Assembly: GCA_025357355.1 (NCBI GenBank)
Contig: JANXPK010000738.1
Span: 1-6,145, forward strand
DNA length: 6,145 nt
Source of the DNA: Rhodobacterales bacterium
GTDB taxonomy: Bacteria; Pseudomonadota; Alphaproteobacteria; Rhodobacterales; Rhodobacteraceae
Reading direction: 5' to 3'
Both the position numbers and the translations under genes were made by a program. Under the pieces are notes generated by a model. It was not told the origin of the DNA. It did not search any database and saw only the letters and a program-made list of their open reading frames with translations. Below are positions 4,576 to 6,145 of the stretch, in pieces; the first letter of the stretch is position 1; every line of letters starts with the position of its first letter.

Positions 4576-6145
4576 CTATTCCGCTGGGACCTTGATGGCC
4601 TGGTCCGAAAGAGGATGGGGCAGGTGGATCAGCATTTCCTTCGGGCAGACCTGCAGGAAATTCGCCCGCTCTTCAGCCCAGTTCGCCAGGATGCGCTCGC
4701 CGTGGCGGGAGCCGGTCTCGGCGACATGGGCCTCGATCAGGCTGCGCAGCTGCGCCTCCCAATGCGGATGCGACACGGCGCAGGTGACCAGGCTTTCGGG
4801 GTTGATGAAATCCTCGGCCACGCCCTTGGGGTCGTAGACATAGGCCATGCCGCCGGTCATTCCGGCGCCAAAGTTGGCGCCGATGCGGCCCAGAATCACG
4901 GCGATGCCGCCGGTCATGTATTCGCACCCGTTCGAGCCGCAGCCTTCGACCACCACCGACGCGCCAGAGTTGCGGACGGCGAAACGTTCACCCGCACGGC
5001 CAGCGGCGTAAAGATAACCGGCGGTGGCGCCGTACAGCACCGTGTTGCCGATGATGGTGTTTTCGGACGCGGTCAGCGGCGAGTTCATCGCCGGGCGCAC
5101 CGTGATGGTGCCGCCCGACAGGCCCTTGCCGACATAGTCGTTGGCGTCGCCCATCACCTCCAGCTTCAACCCCCGCACAGCGAAAGCGCCCAAAGATTGC
5201 CCGCAGCTTCCGGTCAGCTTGACCGTCAGGTGGTCGGGTTGCAGCGCGTTCTTCATGCCGAACTTGCGCACGATATGCGACGAGGCTCGTGTGCCGATGG
5301 TGCGCAGGGTGTTCCGCACGGCATAGGACAGCTGCATCTTCTCGCCATCCTCGAAGAACCGCGCGCCGTCTTTGACGATGTCGGCGTCGAGGGTGTCAAG
5401 GACGTGGTTGCGCGGCTTGGTCCGGTCGTAGGTAATCTTGGACGCGCCATCGACGGTAATCAGCAGCGGGTTGAGGTCAAGGTCGTCAAGATGCGCCGCC
5501 CCTCGCGAAACCTGTGACAGCAGGTCAGCGCGGCCGATGATTTCGTCCATCGAACGCGCACCGATGGAGGCGAGGATTTCCCGCACTTCCTGGGCATAAA
5601 AGGTGATCAGGTTGACGACCTTGTCCGCCGTGCCGGTGAATTTCTCACGCAACACCGGGTTCTGGGTGCAAACGCCGACCGGGCAGGTGTTGGACTGGCA
5701 TTGACGCACCATGATGCAGCCCATCGCGATCAGGGAAGCGGTGCCGATGCCGAATTCCTCGGCGCCCATCATCGCGGCCATCACCACGTCGCGCCCGGTC
5801 CTGAGGCCGCCGTCGGTACGCAGCGTCACCCGTTCGCGCAGGTTGTTCATCGCCAGAACCTGATGCGCCTCGGTCAGGCCCATTTCCCAGGGCAGGCCGG
5901 CGTATTTGATGCTCGTCGCCGGCGAGGCTCCGGTGCCGCCGTTGTGGCCGGAAATCAGGATGACGTCGGCCTTGGCTTTGGCGACCCCGGCGGCGATGGT
6001 GCCGACACCCGAGGACGACACCAGTTTGACGCAGACCTTGGCGCGCGGGTTGATCTGCTTGAGGTCATAGATCAGCTGCGCCAGGTCTTCGATGGAATAG
6101 ATGTCGTGATGCGGCGGTGGGCTGATCAAGGTCACGCCCGGCGTC
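4576..6145 (-). CDS. gltB: Glutamate synthase (NADPH) large subunit, C-terminal part
   Basis: The gene is open to the window edge; 522 C-terminal residues of a protein normally about 1,500 long are seen. GltB with GltD converts glutamine plus 2-oxoglutarate to two glutamates, the second step of ammonia assimilation. The visible part begins in the FMN-binding synthase domain, STPGV-type segment followed by LISPPPHHDIYSIEDLAQL, then GHNGGTGASP, TDGGLRTGRDV and GAEEFGIGTA. The 3Fe-4S cysteines are Cys143, Cys149 and Cys154 of the visible part (GCIMVRQCQSNTCPVG), with the family's 6-5 spacing. The C-terminal GXGXG beta-helix domain follows (about 300-460), including GSCGQSLGAF and GRIGANFGAGMTGGMAY. 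The C-terminus (QVCPKEMLIHLPHPLSD...) is typical, so the 3' end is intact. A strong hairpin follows the TAG stop at once. Confidence 0.97.
   Translation of the reverse strand, partial: TPGVTLISPPPHHDIYSIEDLAQLIYDLKQINPRAKVCVKLVSSSGVGTIAAGVAKAKADVILISGHNGGTGASPATSIKYAGLPWEMGLTEAHQVLAMNNLRERVTLRTDGGLRTGRDVVMAAMMGAEEFGIGTASLIAMGCIMVRQCQSNTCPVGVCTQNPVLREKFTGTADKVVNLITFYAQEVREILASIGARSMDEIIGRADLLSQVSRGAAHLDDLDLNPLLITVDGASKITYDRTKPRNHVLDTLDADIVKDGARFFEDGEKMQLSYAVRNTLRTIGTRASSHIVRKFGMKNALQPDHLTVKLTGSCGQSLGAFAVRGLKLEVMGDANDYVGKGLSGGTITVRPAMNSPLTASENTIIGNTVLYGATAGYLYAAGRAGERFAVRNSGASVVVEGCGSNGCEYMTGGIAVILGRIGANFGAGMTGGMAYVYDPKGVAEDFINPESLVTCAVSHPHWEAQLRSLIEAHVAETGSRHGERILANWAEERANFLQVCPKEMLIHLPHPLSDQAIKVPAE

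Noticed and set aside
4561..5517. Plus-strand open frame (318 codons) antisense to gltB
   Set aside because: The minus strand encodes canonical GltB with iron-sulfur cysteines and GXGXG repeats; the plus frame has biased His/Ala/Gly composition typical of antisense frames.

Overview
The window looks like the chromosome of an alphaproteobacterium, most likely a member of the Rhodobacteraceae. It is GC-rich, carries a GST-fold protein resembling the alphaproteobacterial division factor FzlA, has a perfect FNR/FnrL-type box, and its MtgA and GltB sequences match the alphaproteobacterial style. This placement is inference from sequence recall, not from a search. No tRNA, rRNA, CRISPR array, insertion sequence, phage or defence gene was seen.

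Layout, left to right. Positions 1-523 (minus) hold the N-terminal three quarters of an FzlA-like GST-fold protein, cut by the window edge. Positions 524-813 hold no convincing gene, only a possible minus-strand promoter and small palindromes. Positions 814-1545 (minus) encode MtgA, a monofunctional peptidoglycan glycosyltransferase, and 1600-2097 (minus) encode a DUF1269 membrane protein. A 192-bp divergent intergenic region with the FNR-type box separates it from a plus-strand DUF4342 protein (2290-2613). That gene converges, with only 3 bp between stop codons, on a two-gene minus-strand operon: a zinc-dependent MDR dehydrogenase (3460-4473) followed after 9 bp by a TIM-barrel sugar isomerase/epimerase (2617-3450). 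A promoter overlapped by an inverted repeat lies just upstream of the dehydrogenase. A strong hairpin then closes the preceding gene, gltB (4576 to beyond 6145, minus), seen here only as its C-terminal part.

How the genes fit together. The dehydrogenase and isomerase/epimerase probably carry out successive steps on a sugar, polyol or sugar acid under a local repressor; the substrate cannot be read from sequence. DUF1269, mtgA and the fzlA-like gene all lie on the minus strand and could be partly co-transcribed. MtgA and FzlA both touch cell-wall synthesis and division. The FNR-type box between DUF1269 and DUF4342 suggests that this pair of small membrane proteins of unknown function responds to oxygen or nitrogen oxides. 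GltB is ordinary ammonia-assimilation metabolism. Apart from the regulatory sites and the uncharacterised pairings, this is a conventional core-genome region.
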